Shown: positions 15,024 to 21,845 of the stretch, piece by piece
How positions within the stretch are numbered: the first letter of the stretch is position 1
How the letters are laid out: each line of letters opens with the position of its first letter
NCBI GenBank assembly: GCA_904374465.1
Contig: CAJFFY010000030.1
Span: 1 to 29,667, forward strand
Origin: an uncultured Subdoligranulum sp.
GTDB taxonomy: Bacteria > Bacillota > Clostridia > Oscillospirales > Ruminococcaceae
Direction of reading: 5' to 3'
DNA: 29,667 bases
Position numbers and translations under genes: made by a program
The notes under the pieces: model-generated
What the model was told of the DNA's origin: nothing
Database searches by the model: none
What the model saw: only the letters and a program-made list of their open reading frames with translations

Positions 15024-15881
15024 TTATATCTCGGTGTCGGCGTCCGTACCCACACCGAAGGAGCCGAAATGCCGGTCGAAAGCCGCCTGGGCTGCCCGGT
15101 CACAGTCCCACCGCAGGGCCCGGTAACGCGCCACCAGCTCCCAGGCCCGGGGGGTCAGCAGCGAACCGCCGCCCCCCACCCCGCCGGGATGCCGTTGCAG
15201 CATGGCAAAGCCCCACTGGGCTTCCAGCGCGCCCAGCATCTTCCACGCCTTGGAGTAGGCCATTCCCATGGCGGCGGCCGCCTTGTGCAGCGATCCGGTG
15301 CGTCCCACCAGTTCCAGCAGCTGCAAAGGGCCCGCCCCAAAGCACTTTTCCTCCCGGAAAAGCCGCACGCTGACCCCCGCATGAAGGGGAGCGGGCAGGG
15401 TTTGGGCCAAGGTTTCCTGTGCCCGGTCCAGGGATACGGCGTCCAGGTCGATCCGCGTCACCGCATTGCCATCCCACAGCGGCGCCAGCAGTGGCAGATC
15501 CCCGGGGCCAGCCGTCACCACCAGGGTGGCCGCGCCCCCGGCCAGGGCGGCCAGCAACTGCCGGCAGACCGGGTCCCCGGCCAGACGCCCGGCTTCATCC
15601 ACCAGAACGGTGGGGGTGTCCTGCCGGGCGGCGTCCTGCAGCGCCGGAACCGCCAGGGCTTCCATGGCTTCCCGCCGCGGGCTGAGCTGTCCCGCCGTCT
15701 CCCGGTCCAGGGGTTCCTGCCGACCGGTGGCCAGATCCTGCAACGAAAACCGCGGACCGGCGGCACACCGGCCGGTGCACAGGGTGCGCAGCCCCGCCAT
15801 CGGTCGGGGTAACCGCCCGCAAAGCCAGAGGGCCAGGGTGGTTTTGCCCCGGCAGGCGCCGCCCGTGATGAGATAGTGCAT
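15024..15881 (-). CDS. P-loop NTPase fused to ModE-type DNA-binding domain
   Basis: 285 residues; the start at 15881 has AAGGAG eight bases upstream. Residues 1-165 form a small P-loop NTPase: Walker A GGACRGKT (7-14), a TLCTGRC turn (33-39) and Walker B VLVDEAGR (92-99), like THEP1/nucleoside-triphosphatase or MobB-type proteins. Residues 172-258 match the N-terminal winged helix-turn-helix of the molybdate regulator ModE: FGAGPLQLLELVGRTGSLHK, AAAAMGMAYSKAW and the GG-x-GGGG-x-LT signature (233-243). The molybdate-binding MOP domains of ModE are absent; the NTPase stands where a sensor would be. It lies upstream of the permease and molybdenum hydroxylase operon, so a regulator responding to molybdenum cofactor or nucleotide state is plausible. 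Both domain calls are from visible motifs; the role is inference. Confidence 0.85.
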   Translation of the reverse strand: MHYLITGGACRGKTTLALWLCGRLPRPMAGLRTLCTGRCAAGPRFSLQDLATGRQEPLDRETAGQLSPRREAMEALAVPALQDAARQDTPTVLVDEAGRLAGDPVCRQLLAALAGGAATLVVTAGPGDLPLLAPLWDGNAVTRIDLDAVSLDRAQETLAQTLPAPLHAGVSVRLFREEKCFGAGPLQLLELVGRTGSLHKAAAAMGMAYSKAWKMLGALEAQWGFAMLQRHPGGVGGGGSLLTPRAWELVARYRALRWDCDRAAQAAFDRHFGSFGVGTDADTEI

Positions 15882-15900
15882 GGGGATACTCCTTCCCGAT

Positions 15901-15945
15901 CCTTTTATATAAGGTATTGTACCACGGCGGCAAACCCGCTGCCAA
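15901..15945 (-). promoter_or_regulatory. Promoter of the NTPase-ModE gene with near-palindrome at the start site
   Basis: Minus strand -35 TTGGCA (fwd 15945-15940), 18-base spacer, -10 TACAAT (fwd 15921-15916). An imperfect palindrome CCTTTTATATAAGG (15901-15914) covers the expected start; TATATA-rich dyads are typical of ModE sites, so autoregulation is possible. Confidence 0.5.
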
Positions 15946-15955
15946 GGGGCACTTC

Positions 15956-15985
15956 TTGACGGAATACCGTCAAACGGTGTATCAT
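15956..15985 (+). promoter_or_regulatory. Symporter promoter with palindrome over the -35
   Basis: -35 TTGACG (15956-15961), 18-base spacer, -10 TATCAT (15980-15985). The -35 is one arm of a perfect dyad TTGACGG-AATA-CCGTCAA (15956-15973), a likely operator. Confidence 0.6.
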
Positions 15986-16034
15986 AATCTGGTAGCAAGG
16001 CACAATGGGGCGCGTTCGCACAGGATGTACTGCG

Positions 16035-16073
16035 CGGCGCGCCGTTATTTTTTTGCCGTCCCGCAGCTGCGGG
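16035..16073 (+). repeat. Two GC palindromes in the symporter leader
   Basis: CGGCGCGCCG (16035-16044) and CCCGCAGCTGCGGG (16060-16073) are perfect palindromes in the 5' leader, separated by a T-rich stretch. They could be hairpins or protein sites. No known leader family was recognised. Confidence 0.4.
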
Positions 16074-16094
16074 CGGCGGAAGGGAGTACACACC

Positions 16095-17477
16095 ATGCCG
16101 GACGCCATCGTCAACCTGATCAACGTCACCAACCAATGGGTCTGGGCCTGGCCCACCATGGGGTTGCTGCTGGGCACCCACCTGTTCATGACCCTGCGCA
16201 CCGGGGGCATTCAGCGCAAACTGCTGACCGCCATCCGCCTTTCGGTGACCAAAGACCCCGACGCCGAGGGGGAGGTTTCCCAGTTTGCCACCCTGACCAC
16301 CGCCCTGGCCTCCACCATCGGCACCGGCAATATCATCGGCGTGGGCACCTCCATCGCCCTGGGGGGACCGGGGGCGGTGTTCTGGTGCTGGATTGCCGGC
16401 ATCTTCGGCATTGCCACCAAGTACGCCGAGTCGCTGATTGCCGTGAAATACCGGGTCAAAACCAAGGATGGCCGGATGCAGGGCGGCGCCATGTACGCCC
16501 TGGAGCGGGGCCTGCACCTGAAATGGCTGGGGGTGCTGTTCGCCCTGTTCGGCACGCTGGCCTCCTTCGGCATCGGCTGCGCCACCCAGGTCAACGCCAT
16601 CGCCACCGTTTGCCAGGCCAACCTGGGCATTCCCGAATGGGTCGTCGGGCTGGTGGTGGCTGCCCTGACGGCGCTGGTCATTTTTGGGGGCATCCAGAGC
16701 ATTGCCACCGTCTGCGAAAAGCTGGTGCCCTTCATGGCGGGCTTCTACATTCTGGGGTGCCTGGGCATTCTGGTGTACAACCGCGACTATCTGGTGGCCG
16801 CCGTGGCCACCATCCTGCGGCTGGCTTTCACCCCCGGCGCGGCGGCCGGCGGCCTGACGGGCGGCGGCATCATGCTGGCCATGCGGTACGGCATTGCCCG
16901 GGGGCTGTTTTCCAACGAGTCGGGCATGGGCTCCGCTCCCATTGTGGCAGCCGCCGCCCAGACCCGCAACCCCGTGCGGCAGGCGCTGGTATCGGCCAGC
17001 GGCACCTTCTGGGACACCGTGGTGGTCTGCCTGATGACCGGCCTGGTGCTGGTGTCCAGCATCATGAAAAACCCTGCCATCGACATGGGCGCCATCTCGG
17101 ACGGCGGTATCCTGACCACCCTGGCCTTTGACCAGATCCCGGTGGTGGGGCCGGTCATCCTGGTGGTGGGCATCATCTCCTTCGCCTTCTCCACCGTGCT
17201 GGGCTGGTCCTACTACGGCGAGCGCTGCCTGGAATACCTGGTGGGCAGCAAGGGGCAGCTGCTCTACCGGGTGGTCTATGTGGCGGTGGCGGCCATCGCC
17301 CCGGTGGTGGCGCTGAACCTGGTGTGGACCATCGCCGACACCCTCAACGCCCTGATGGCCATTCCCAACCTGATCGCCGTGCTGCTGCTTTCCGGCGTGG
17401 TGGCACGGGAGACCAAACTGTATCTGAACGACCTGGACAAACGCTGCGAGGACCCCGTCCCCGTGGTGGATCGCTGA
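16095..17477 (+). CDS. AGCS-family sodium:alanine/glycine symporter
   Basis: 460 residues. The start at 16095 (GAAGGGAG upstream) is preferred to an upstream ATG at 16005, whose extra 30 residues are arginine-rich and unlike the family. It imports alanine or glycine with sodium across the cytoplasmic membrane. It has about 11 membrane helices. Family signatures are TTALASTIGTGNIIGVGTSI, GPGAVFWCWIAGIFGIATKYAES, RMQGGAMYALERGL and SNESGMGSAPIVAAAA, in the order seen in AgcS/DagA proteins. It is a single gene divergent from the NTPase-ModE gene and closed by a strong terminator. The palindrome over its -35 suggests repression by an unknown regulator. Confidence 0.93.
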   Translation: MPDAIVNLINVTNQWVWAWPTMGLLLGTHLFMTLRTGGIQRKLLTAIRLSVTKDPDAEGEVSQFATLTTALASTIGTGNIIGVGTSIALGGPGAVFWCWIAGIFGIATKYAESLIAVKYRVKTKDGRMQGGAMYALERGLHLKWLGVLFALFGTLASFGIGCATQVNAIATVCQANLGIPEWVVGLVVAALTALVIFGGIQSIATVCEKLVPFMAGFYILGCLGILVYNRDYLVAAVATILRLAFTPGAAAGGLTGGGIMLAMRYGIARGLFSNESGMGSAPIVAAAAQTRNPVRQALVSASGTFWDTVVVCLMTGLVLVSSIMKNPAIDMGAISDGGILTTLAFDQIPVVGPVILVVGIISFAFSTVLGWSYYGERCLEYLVGSKGQLLYRVVYVAVAAIAPVVALNLVWTIADTLNALMAIPNLIAVLLLSGVVARETKLYLNDLDKRCEDPVPVVDR

Positions 17478-17492
17478 AAGGTCCTTTTTTCC

Positions 17493-17526
17493 GGCAGGAC
17501 ACCGCCCGGCGGTGCCCTGCCTTTTT
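17493..17526 (+). terminator. Terminator of the symporter gene
   Basis: GGCAGG-A-CACCGC, loop CCG, GCGGTG-C-CCTGCC, then five Ts: two stacked 6-bp stems with a single A/C mismatch. Confidence 0.9.
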
Positions 17527-17530
17527 GCTT

Positions 17531-17595
17531 CTTAATGCGGTCTTAATGTCAACAGCGGGATATTTATCCCTTCTTAACCGGTGCCGCTTTATAAT
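17531..17595 (+). promoter_or_regulatory. ktrB promoter with 11-bp phased CTTAATG repeats
   Basis: -10 TATAAT at 17590-17595 with no good -35, as expected for an activated promoter. CTTAATG occurs at 17531 and 17542 (11 bp apart) and CTTAACC at 17573 (31 bp further, about three helical turns). Direct repeats with 11-bp phasing are the usual binding mode of OmpR/PhoB-type regulators such as the KdpE encoded at 20938. Confidence 0.6.
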
Positions 17596-17631
17596 GGGAA
17601 GACAAAATTCATCAAAATGGGAGGATTTTTC

Positions 17632-18963
17632 ATGGCAGGTTTTCGCCCGCCGCGGCTGACAACCTTTCAGACCATTATTTTGCTTTTTGCGGCGGTGATC
17701 CTGGCCGGCAGCCTGTTGCTGATGCTGCCGGTTTCCGCCAGGGACTTCACCGTGACGCCTTTTCATCAGGCTTTGTTCACCGCCACTTCGGCGGTCTGCG
17801 TGACGGGACTGGTGGTGCAGGACACCGCCACCCACTGGTCCTGGTTCGGCCAGGCCGTGATCATGACACTGATCCAGATCGGCGGCATGGGGGTCATCAC
17901 GGTGGCCGCCTTCTTTGCGCTGCTCTCGGGGCGCCGCATCTCGCTGATGCAGCGGGGCACCATGCAGGAGGCCATCGCCGCCCCCAAGGTGGGCGGCATT
18001 GTGCGGCTGACCGGCTTTATCATCAAGGCATCCCTCTGCATCGAGGCATTGGGGGCTGCCTGCATGGCGCCGGTTTTCTGGCGGGATTACGGGGTGCGGG
18101 GCCTCTGGATGGCCGTCTTCCACTCGGTGTCCGCCTTCTGCAACGCGGGCTTTGATCTGCTGGGCACCCCGCAGGCCCAGTATGCCTCGCTGACGTCCTA
18201 CCGGGACAACCCGGTGATCAATCTGACCATCATGGCGCTCATTGTGGTGGGTGGCATCGGTTTTCTGACCTGGGACGACATCCGGGCCAACAAACTGCGG
18301 CTGCACCGCTACCGGATGCAGAGCAAGGTCATTCTGTCCACCACCGCCCTGCTGATCCTGCTGCCGGCGGTCTGGTTCTTCTTCGGGGAGTTTGCCACCC
18401 TGCCCACGGGGGAGCGGCTGCTGGCCTCCCTTTTCCAGTCGGTGACCCCCCGCACAGCGGGCTTCAACACCGCCGACCTGACGGCACTTTCCGGCGTGGG
18501 CCAAGGGATGACCATCCTGCTGATGCTCATCGGCGGTTCGCCCGGTTCCACCGCCGGTGGTATGAAAACCACCACCTTTGCGGTGCTGGTGGCCAACGCC
18601 CTGGCGGTGTTCCGCCGCCAGTCGGAGCCCCACTTTTTCGGGCGGCGCATCGACGGCAAAGCGGTCAACAGCGCCGCCACCATCGGCATGTTGTACCTGA
18701 CGCTCTTTCTGGCCGGCGGTTTTGTCATCAGCGCGGTGGAAGGGCTGCCCCTGTCGGCCTGCCTGTTTGAGACTGCCTCCGCCGTGGGTACGGTGGGCCT
18801 TTCGCTGGGGTTGACACCCCATCTGGGCCTGCTCTCCCAGGGAATTCTCATCGCTTTGATGTTCATCGGCCGGGTGGGCGGCCTGACGCTGATTTACGCG
18901 GCCCTGTCCGGTTTTTCCAAGGCGGGCAGCCGGCTGCCCCAGGAACACATCACCGTCGGCTGA
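17632..18963 (+). CDS. ktrB: KtrB/TrkH-type potassium transporter membrane subunit
   Basis: 443 residues; the ATG at 17632 follows GGGAGG, while an earlier in-frame ATG at 17581 overlaps the promoter -10. It forms the K+ translocating subunit, a TrkH/KtrB protein with four membrane-pore-membrane repeats. The first selectivity filter region is TSAVCVTGL at 52-60; SAFCNAGFD, TPRTAGFNT and ASAVGTVGLS mark the other three pore loops, each with the conserved glycine. GGSPGSTAGGMKTTT is the gating-loop region after the third repeat. The length is normal for KtrB rather than longer TrkH. It is followed 18 bases later by ktrA, its RCK gating partner. Confidence 0.93.
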   Translation: MAGFRPPRLTTFQTIILLFAAVILAGSLLLMLPVSARDFTVTPFHQALFTATSAVCVTGLVVQDTATHWSWFGQAVIMTLIQIGGMGVITVAAFFALLSGRRISLMQRGTMQEAIAAPKVGGIVRLTGFIIKASLCIEALGAACMAPVFWRDYGVRGLWMAVFHSVSAFCNAGFDLLGTPQAQYASLTSYRDNPVINLTIMALIVVGGIGFLTWDDIRANKLRLHRYRMQSKVILSTTALLILLPAVWFFFGEFATLPTGERLLASLFQSVTPRTAGFNTADLTALSGVGQGMTILLMLIGGSPGSTAGGMKTTTFAVLVANALAVFRRQSEPHFFGRRIDGKAVNSAATIGMLYLTLFLAGGFVISAVEGLPLSACLFETASAVGTVGLSLGLTPHLGLLSQGILIALMFIGRVGGLTLIYAALSGFSKAGSRLPQEHITVG

Positions 18964-18981
18964 CGGGAAAGGAACGATACC

Positions 18982-19629
18982 ATGAAATCTTTTTTGCTCA
19001 TTGGTCTAGGCCGCTTCGGGCGGCACATTGCCATGAAACTGAATGAACAGGGCCACCAGATCATGGCCGTGGATACCAACGAGGACCGGGTCAACGCCGT
19101 GCTGGACATTGTGACCAACGCCCAGATCGGCGACAGCACCAACGCCGAATTCCTGAAAGCGCTGGGCGTGCGCAACTTTGATGTCTGCATTGTGGCCATC
19201 AGCGGGGATTTCCAGAGTTCGCTGGAAACCACCTCCCTGCTGAAGGAACTGGGCGCCCAGCTGGTGGTGTCCCGGGCCGAGCGGGATGTACAGGCCAAAT
19301 TTCTGCTGCGCAACGGCGCCGATGAGGTGCTCTACCCCGAAAAACAGCTGGCCAAATGGGCGGCTGTGCGCTACGGGTCCAGCCATCTGGTGGACTACAT
19401 CGAGCTGGACCAGAAGAACGCCATCATGGAGGTACCCGCCCCCGCCCACTGGGCCGGCAAGACGGTGGGTGACATCGACATCCGCAAAAAGTACGGCATC
19501 AACCTGCTGGGCATCAAGCAGGACGGCACCATCGACGTGAACATCGCCTCCGACACGGTACTGCCCGCCGAAGGTACCCTGCTGGTGCTGGGCGAATACC
19601 ATTCCATCAAGCGCTGCTTCCATCTGTAA
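18982..19629 (+). CDS. ktrA: KtrA-type RCK regulatory subunit
   Basis: 215 residues, AAAGGAA before the ATG. It is the cytoplasmic ring-forming subunit that gates KtrB. Residues 1-125 are an RCK_N Rossmann domain with GLGRFG (8-13), the acidic end of strand two (VDTNEDRV) and GDSTNAEFLKALGV. Residues about 135-215 are the RCK_C domain, which in KtrA proteins binds cyclic di-AMP. The ATP/ADP-binding surface is in the N-terminal domain. It is co-transcribed with ktrB and followed by a small membrane protein gene. Confidence 0.93.
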   Translation: MKSFLLIGLGRFGRHIAMKLNEQGHQIMAVDTNEDRVNAVLDIVTNAQIGDSTNAEFLKALGVRNFDVCIVAISGDFQSSLETTSLLKELGAQLVVSRAERDVQAKFLLRNGADEVLYPEKQLAKWAAVRYGSSHLVDYIELDQKNAIMEVPAPAHWAGKTVGDIDIRKKYGINLLGIKQDGTIDVNIASDTVLPAEGTLLVLGEYHSIKRCFHL

Positions 19630-19648
19630 CCGAAAGAAGGCGGTTTCT

Positions 19649-19795
19649 GTGAAGGATTTTTTGCTGATCTGTGTCCTGCTGGCGGTGGGCTGCTTCGGCT
19701 GGTTTGCCTGCCGGCACCTGGACCTGTTCCTGGACGCCCGCCGCAAGGCGCGCCAAAAGCACCGGGACGACAACCTGCCCGGCCGGGATGAATGA
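19649..19795 (+). CDS. 48-residue membrane microprotein in the potassium operon
   Basis: A 48-codon frame with GTG start 20 bases after ktrA, preceded by a purine-rich AGAAGGCGG. The product begins MKDFLLICVLLAVGCFGWF, a clear single membrane helix (residues 3-21). It continues with a basic stretch containing RRKARQKHR and an acidic end GRDE. One membrane helix with a positive cytoplasmic tail is the layout of regulatory small membrane proteins, and KdpF shows that potassium systems can carry such subunits. No similarity to KdpF is claimed. Codon use is GC-rich like its neighbours. It sits between ktrA and the kinase gene, so it could tune KtrB or the kinase. It is supported by frame, hydrophobicity and spacing, not by recognised homology. 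Confidence 0.6.
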   Translation: MKDFLLICVLLAVGCFGWFACRHLDLFLDARRKARQKHRDDNLPGRDE

Positions 19796-19821
19796 TGCCG
19801 CTGGCGCCGGTGCCCATTGTG

Positions 19822-19834
19822 TGGTATGATACCA
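19822..19834 (+). promoter_or_regulatory. Palindrome over the -10 of the kinase-regulator operon
   Basis: TGGTAT-G-ATACCA is a perfect 13-base palindrome containing the -10-like TATGAT (19825-19830), 17 bases before the kinase start codon. The -35 is weak. It is either an operator for a second promoter of the kdpDE-like pair or an unrelated dyad. Confidence 0.45.
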
Positions 19835-19850
19835 GACAGGAGGCGGTGGT

Positions 19851-20945
19851 ATGAAACAATCCCATAACCTGCGGGACCAGATGATCCCCCGGGGGCAGGA
19901 CCTGGTGGTGACGCTGCTGATTCTGGCCGCAGGCACGGTGATCGGCAACATCTTCTGGCAATTTGCCTTCACTAAGGCCAACATCATCTCGGTGTATGTG
20001 CTGGGCACGCTGCTCACTTCCCTGTTCACCAAGAGCTATTTCTGCGGGGTGCTCAGTTCGGTGGCCAGTGTGCTGCTCTTCAACTTCTTTTTCACCGAGC
20101 CCCGCCTGACCCTGCACGCCTACGAGAAGGGGTATCCCTTCACCATCGCCATCATGCTCATCGTGTCCATCATCACGGTGACGCTGGCCATCCAGAATAT
20201 CCGCAACATCGAGGAGAAGGAGCGCGCCGCCCTGCGGGCCAAAAACGAACAGTTGCGGGCCGACCTGCTGCGGGCCATCTCCCACGATCTGCGCACACCG
20301 TTGACCTCCATCTCCGGCAACGCCTCCAACCTGCTGGCCAACGACGCCCGGCTGGACGGCGAAGCCCGGCACCAGATATTTCTGGACATTTACGACGATT
20401 CCATCTGGCTGATCAACCTGGTGGAAAACCTGCTGTCCATCACCCGCATTGAGGACGGCCGGATGAACCTGCGCCTGTCCACCGAGCTGGTGGCCGAAGT
20501 GGTGGAGGAAGCCCTGCGTCACACCAACCGCCAGAGCAGCCGCCACACCATCCGGGTGGATCTGCCCGACGAGCTGCTGCTGGCCCGGATGGACGCCCGG
20601 CTCATTGTGCAGGTGCTCATCAACCTGGTGGACAACGCCGTCAAGTACACCCAGGACGGGTCGGTGATCACCGTATCCGCCTGCCGCCGGGAAGGGTTTG
20701 CGGCCATCTCGGTGACGGACGACGGTCCCGGCATTGCCCCGGACCTGCAACCCCATGTGTTTGAAATGTTCTATACCGGCGAGCACAAGGTCGCCGACAG
20801 CCGCCGCAGCCTGGGGCTGGGGCTGGCGCTCTGCAAGGCCATTGTGGATGCCCACGGGGGCACCATCACGCTGACCGACAACCCGCCGCACGGGTGCAAC
20901 TTCACCTTTACGGTGCCCCTGGGGGAGGTAACGCTGCATGAATAA
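19851..20945 (+). CDS. kdpD: Short KdpD-like sensor histidine kinase (DUF4118)
   Basis: 364 residues, AGGAGG seven bases before the ATG. It is a membrane histidine kinase resembling only the C-terminal half of KdpD. Membrane helices lie at about residues 19-38, 45-60, 64-82 and 96-114 (the DUF4118 module). A coiled stretch leads to the HisKA motif ISHDLRTPLTSI with phospho-acceptor H145, then N-box LINLVDNAVKYT, G1 DDGPGIAP and G2 GLGLALCK. The large N-terminal KdpD and universal-stress-like domains (about 390 residues in E. coli) are missing with no trace upstream, so the cyclic di-AMP-binding part is absent. The gene overlaps kdpE by eight bases. The neighbouring ktr genes suggest it senses potassium or turgor; that is inference. 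Confidence 0.88.
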   Translation: MKQSHNLRDQMIPRGQDLVVTLLILAAGTVIGNIFWQFAFTKANIISVYVLGTLLTSLFTKSYFCGVLSSVASVLLFNFFFTEPRLTLHAYEKGYPFTIAIMLIVSIITVTLAIQNIRNIEEKERAALRAKNEQLRADLLRAISHDLRTPLTSISGNASNLLANDARLDGEARHQIFLDIYDDSIWLINLVENLLSITRIEDGRMNLRLSTELVAEVVEEALRHTNRQSSRHTIRVDLPDELLLARMDARLIVQVLINLVDNAVKYTQDGSVITVSACRREGFAAISVTDDGPGIAPDLQPHVFEMFYTGEHKVADSRRSLGLGLALCKAIVDAHGGTITLTDNPPHGCNFTFTVPLGEVTLHE

Positions 20946-21630
20946 ACCCTTGATTCTGGTGGTGGAGGACGATGCTCCCATCCGCAACCTGATTTCCACC
21001 ACCCTGAAAGCCCACGACTACCGCTACACCGTGGCGGACTGCGGCGAGGCCGCCCTGCGGGAGGCTTCCACCAGCGGTCCCGACATCCTGCTGCTGGACC
21101 TGGGGCTGCCCGACCTGGACGGCGTGGAGGTGATCCGCCGGGTGCGCAGCTGGTCGGACATGCCCATCATTGTCATCAGTGCCCGCAGCGAGGACGCCGA
21201 CAAGATCGAAGCGTTGGACTCCGGTGCCGACGACTACCTGACCAAGCCCTTTTCGGTGGAGGAACTGCTGGCCCGGCTGCGGGTGACCCAGCGGCGGCTG
21301 GCCGCCATGCACAGCGGCGGCAGCCCGGTTTTTACCAACGGGCAGCTGACCATCGACTTTGCGGCGGGGTGTGCCTATCTGGACGGCAAGGAACTGCACC
21401 TGACCCCCATCGAATACAAGCTGCTCTGCCTGATGGCCCGCAACTGCGGCAAGGTGTTGACCCATACCTACATCACCCAAAAGGTGTGGGGCACCAGCTG
21501 GGAGAACGATGTAGCCTCCCTGCGGGTGTTCATGGCTACCTTGCGCAAAAAACTGGAATCCGCCCCCGGTTCGCCCCAGTACATCCAGACCCACATCGGC
21601 GTGGGGTACCGGATGATGAAAATCGAATAA
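20938..21630 (+). CDS. kdpE: KdpE-type OmpR-family response regulator
   Basis: 230 residues. The receiver domain spans 1-120 with the acidic pocket E10, D11, D12, phospho-acceptor D54 (LLLDLGLPDLDG), the conserved Thr/Ser switch (VISARSE) and the Lys of LTKPF. The C-terminal OmpR/PhoB winged helix spans about 130-228: LTPIEYKLLCLMARNCGKVLT, recognition helix NDVASLRVFMATLRKKLE and the closing wing IQTHIGVGYRM. It is translationally coupled to the kinase gene. The likely target is the ktrB promoter with its 11-bp repeats. KdpE normally controls kdpFABC; none is in this window. Confidence 0.9.
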   Translation: MNKPLILVVEDDAPIRNLISTTLKAHDYRYTVADCGEAALREASTSGPDILLLDLGLPDLDGVEVIRRVRSWSDMPIIVISARSEDADKIEALDSGADDYLTKPFSVEELLARLRVTQRRLAAMHSGGSPVFTNGQLTIDFAAGCAYLDGKELHLTPIEYKLLCLMARNCGKVLTHTYITQKVWGTSWENDVASLRVFMATLRKKLESAPGSPQYIQTHIGVGYRMMKIE

Positions 21631-21640
21631 CCGTCTGCAC

Positions 21641-21670
21641 ACCGCGTTCCTTGGGGAACGCGGTTTTTTT
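21641..21670 (+). terminator. Terminator of the potassium block
   Basis: ACCGCGTTCC, loop TTGG, GGAACGCGGT, then six further Ts: a perfect 10-bp stem 10 bases after the kdpE stop. Confidence 0.92.
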
Positions 21671-21689
21671 GCACTGCGGGCCGGGAGCA

Positions 21690-21786
21690 AAACCGCCAAA
21701 AAACAACCGGCATTTTTGTGGTTTCCGTAGATTTTCAGGGGAAAGCATCGCCCTTTTGTTGCAGTTTTAGGGCGGCATGTTACAAT
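21690..21786 (+). promoter_or_regulatory. glpK promoter region with upstream inverted repeat
   Basis: -10 TACAAT at 21781-21786; the best -35 (TTGCAG, 21759-21764, 16-base spacer) is poor, suggesting an activated promoter. Further upstream AAACC-GC-CAAAAA (21690-21702) and TTTTTG-T-GGTTT (21713-21724) form an inverted repeat with 10 bases between. No clear catabolite-response element was found. Confidence 0.45.
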
Positions 21787-21845
21787 ATTTTTATGCAAAA
21801 TGCTTAGCTTTGCCATTTCACCTGACTGCAAAAAGGAGCAACGCT

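Noticed and set aside
13186..15126. 646-codon plus-strand frame opposite the permease
   Set aside because: Low-complexity His/Gly/Asp antisense shadow of an NCS2 gene with clear motifs.
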